Made by a program: the position numbers and the translations under genes
Shown: piece after piece, positions 21,660 to 22,453 of the stretch
Numbering within the stretch: the first letter of the stretch is position 1
How the letters are laid out: the number at the start of each line of letters is the position of its first letter
The notes under the pieces: model-generated
The model's database searches: none
Told to the model about the DNA's origin: nothing
What the model saw: only the letters and a program-made list of their open reading frames with translations
Assembly (NCBI GenBank): GCA_038244055.1
Contig: JBBRTW010000058.1
Location: 1 to 22,453 of the forward strand
Length of the DNA: 22,453 nucleotides
Source of the DNA: DASPKW01 sp038244055
GTDB taxonomy: Bacteria; Planctomycetota; Phycisphaerae; Tepidisphaerales; Tepidisphaeraceae
Direction of reading: 5' to 3'

Positions 21660-21886
21660 TCTTGTCTGCCCTGAAGAGTTTTCCATACGCAGACTGTCTT
21701 CCACATTTCCGGTGGGGTAGACATTCTTGTCTGCCCGGAAGGAACTTTCCTTATTCTGACTGTCTTCAACATCCATGTTCAACCCGGTGGGGTAGACATT
21801 CTTGTCTGCCCTAAAGAGATTTCCTGACGCTGGTGAACTTCCACATCCAAATTCAATTTCAGTGGGGCAAACATTCTTGTCTGCCC
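21646..21886 (+). repeat. Four-copy array of the second RAYT's repeat
   Basis: Copies of a palindromic unit with the core TAGACATTCTTGTCTGCC start at 21646, 21711, 21786 and 21861 (the last has CAAACATT instead of TAGACATT). The spacing is 65, 75 and 75 bases, and the similarity extends some 15 bases past the core into a TTTCC. The core forms AGACA/TGTCT with a TTCT loop. The array lies between the murJ start and the RAYT stop. Confidence 0.92.
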
Positions 21887-21899
21887 TGAGAAACCTTCC

Positions 21900-22453
21900 T
21901 TACCTGTCCGACTTGTAATACCACCACGGATAATCCCATGGCTGTTCCACCAGCTTTTTCCTTACCGGATTGTTCATGCAGTAATCCAGCTTCTCCTGAA
22001 ATTCCTTTTGGTCCCGGATAATCCTATCCCAGGCCTCATCCTGCCAAAGATGGCCTCTGACCTGCCGTGTCAAATTTACCTTCCGCGCCGCCGCTCCCTT
22101 GGCCCCCTTCATGATTCTCCACAGCTCAACCCCCGGAGCAGGCTTCAGTACCAGATGCACATGATCCGGCATGATCACAGCAGTGAATAATTCGTAATAT
22201 TTCGGATCCCCCTCCTTCAAATGATCCATGATGATGTTCCGCTCGGCTGGCGTAAGCTCTCCGCGCAGGACCCGGAAGGTGATGAAATAGGTTGCGCCGC
22301 TGAGCCGCCAGTGAGGGAGGCGACGTTCGTACTTGCTGAACTCCTGGGAGTATTCCGGGGGTTTTTCAGCTTCTGAAGGTTTTGTTGGCTGAGATTGGCT
22401 TTGAGAAGTCTCTGGGCTATCGGAAGGTTCTGAAGGGCAGACAAGAATGTCTA
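21900..22453 (-). CDS. Second REP-associated tyrosine transposase (RAYT), N-terminus cut by window edge
   Basis: The frame is open from the right edge to the TAA at 21900. It contains the conserved N-terminal strand PHWRLSGATYFITFRVLRG, the HUH pair in VIMPDHVHLVLKP, and the catalytic Tyr in KLDYCMNNPVRKKLV, ending in WYYKSDR. The gene is intact within the window and differs clearly from the RAYT at 4572 (no close similarity outside the motifs). An ATG at 22229 would cut off the first conserved strand, so the real start lies further right, likely beyond the window. The first visible codons overlap a copy of its repeat. Confidence 0.9.
   Translation of the reverse strand, partial: DILVCPSEPSDSPETSQSQSQPTKPSEAEKPPEYSQEFSKYERRLPHWRLSGATYFITFRVLRGELTPAERNIIMDHLKEGDPKYYELFTAVIMPDHVHLVLKPAPGVELWRIMKGAKGAAARKVNLTRQVRGHLWQDEAWDRIIRDQKEFQEKLDYCMNNPVRKKLVEQPWDYPWWYYKSDR
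22435..22453 (-). repeat. Inverted copy of the second RAYT's repeat at the window edge
   Basis: GGGCAGACAAGAATGTCTA is the reverse complement of the core seen four times at 21646-21886. The second RAYT is therefore bounded by copies in opposite directions, as the first RAYT is. Confidence 0.88.

Noticed and set aside
21646..21886. Four regularly spaced repeats as a possible CRISPR array
   Set aside because: Spacing is 65-75 bases, the spacers between copies are themselves similar, no cas gene is present, and a RAYT gene lies next to the array.

Overview
The window looks like a piece of a GC-rich planctomycete chromosome, most likely class Phycisphaerae (a Humisphaera/Tepidisphaera-like soil or freshwater organism). 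This placement is inference from gene content: two DUF1080 (3-keto-disaccharide hydrolase-type) secreted proteins, an S1 sulfatase, a PEP-CTERM protein, a pseudopilin of the FTLVE/H-x-DG type, an ECF-like sigma factor with the planctomycete FPTTHWSLV start, and a membrane protein ending in a CxxCGYDLRAT...CPEC zinc ribbon. No rRNA, tRNA, CRISPR array or phage gene was seen.

Layout. 1-2229: a secreted DUF1080 protein (minus, runs off the left edge), then a CheY-like receiver followed closely by an ECF-like sigma factor (plus). 2238-4372: a long inverted repeat between convergent genes, a one-TM hypothetical protein and a secreted transglutaminase-like protein (both minus). 4485-5285: a REP-associated tyrosine transposase (RAYT) flanked by two 65-bp REPINs and a single REP. 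5320-8440: a secreted clan-A glycoside hydrolase (minus), then a secreted DUF1080-like protein and an SDR oxidoreductase (plus). 8529-10833: a minus-strand cluster of metallophosphoesterase, XRE-type HTH protein and zinc-ribbon membrane protein (overlapping ATGA junctions), a 51-residue membrane protein and a DUF971 protein. 11019-13571: FKBP-type prolyl isomerase (minus) and ABC-F ATPase (plus). 13980-17155: sulfatase, PEP-CTERM protein and lipoprotein (plus). 17350-18891: a membrane protein (minus) and a coupled pair of small membrane proteins (plus). 18922-21659: pseudopilin and a lipid II flippase gene (murJ) that is broken in two by repeat DNA. 21646-22453: a second RAYT with its own repeat family, running off the right edge.

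The coding genes are mostly ordinary housekeeping and polysaccharide-degradation genes. The unusual signal is in the spaces between them. Most longer intergenic gaps, and the break in murJ, hold short-period repeat DNA. Six loci have a strict 7-base period, each with a different heptad, and the register is kept where the motif changes. Two of these arrays are each interrupted by a 99-bp element with the same 15-bp terminal inverted repeats and a perfect 9-bp target duplication. Removing the element and one duplication copy restores the 7-base register exactly. The two elements have the same length but unrelated interiors, each a different hairpin repeat. Together with two RAYT genes, each beside its own palindromic repeat family, this suggests an active short-repeat ecology in this genome.
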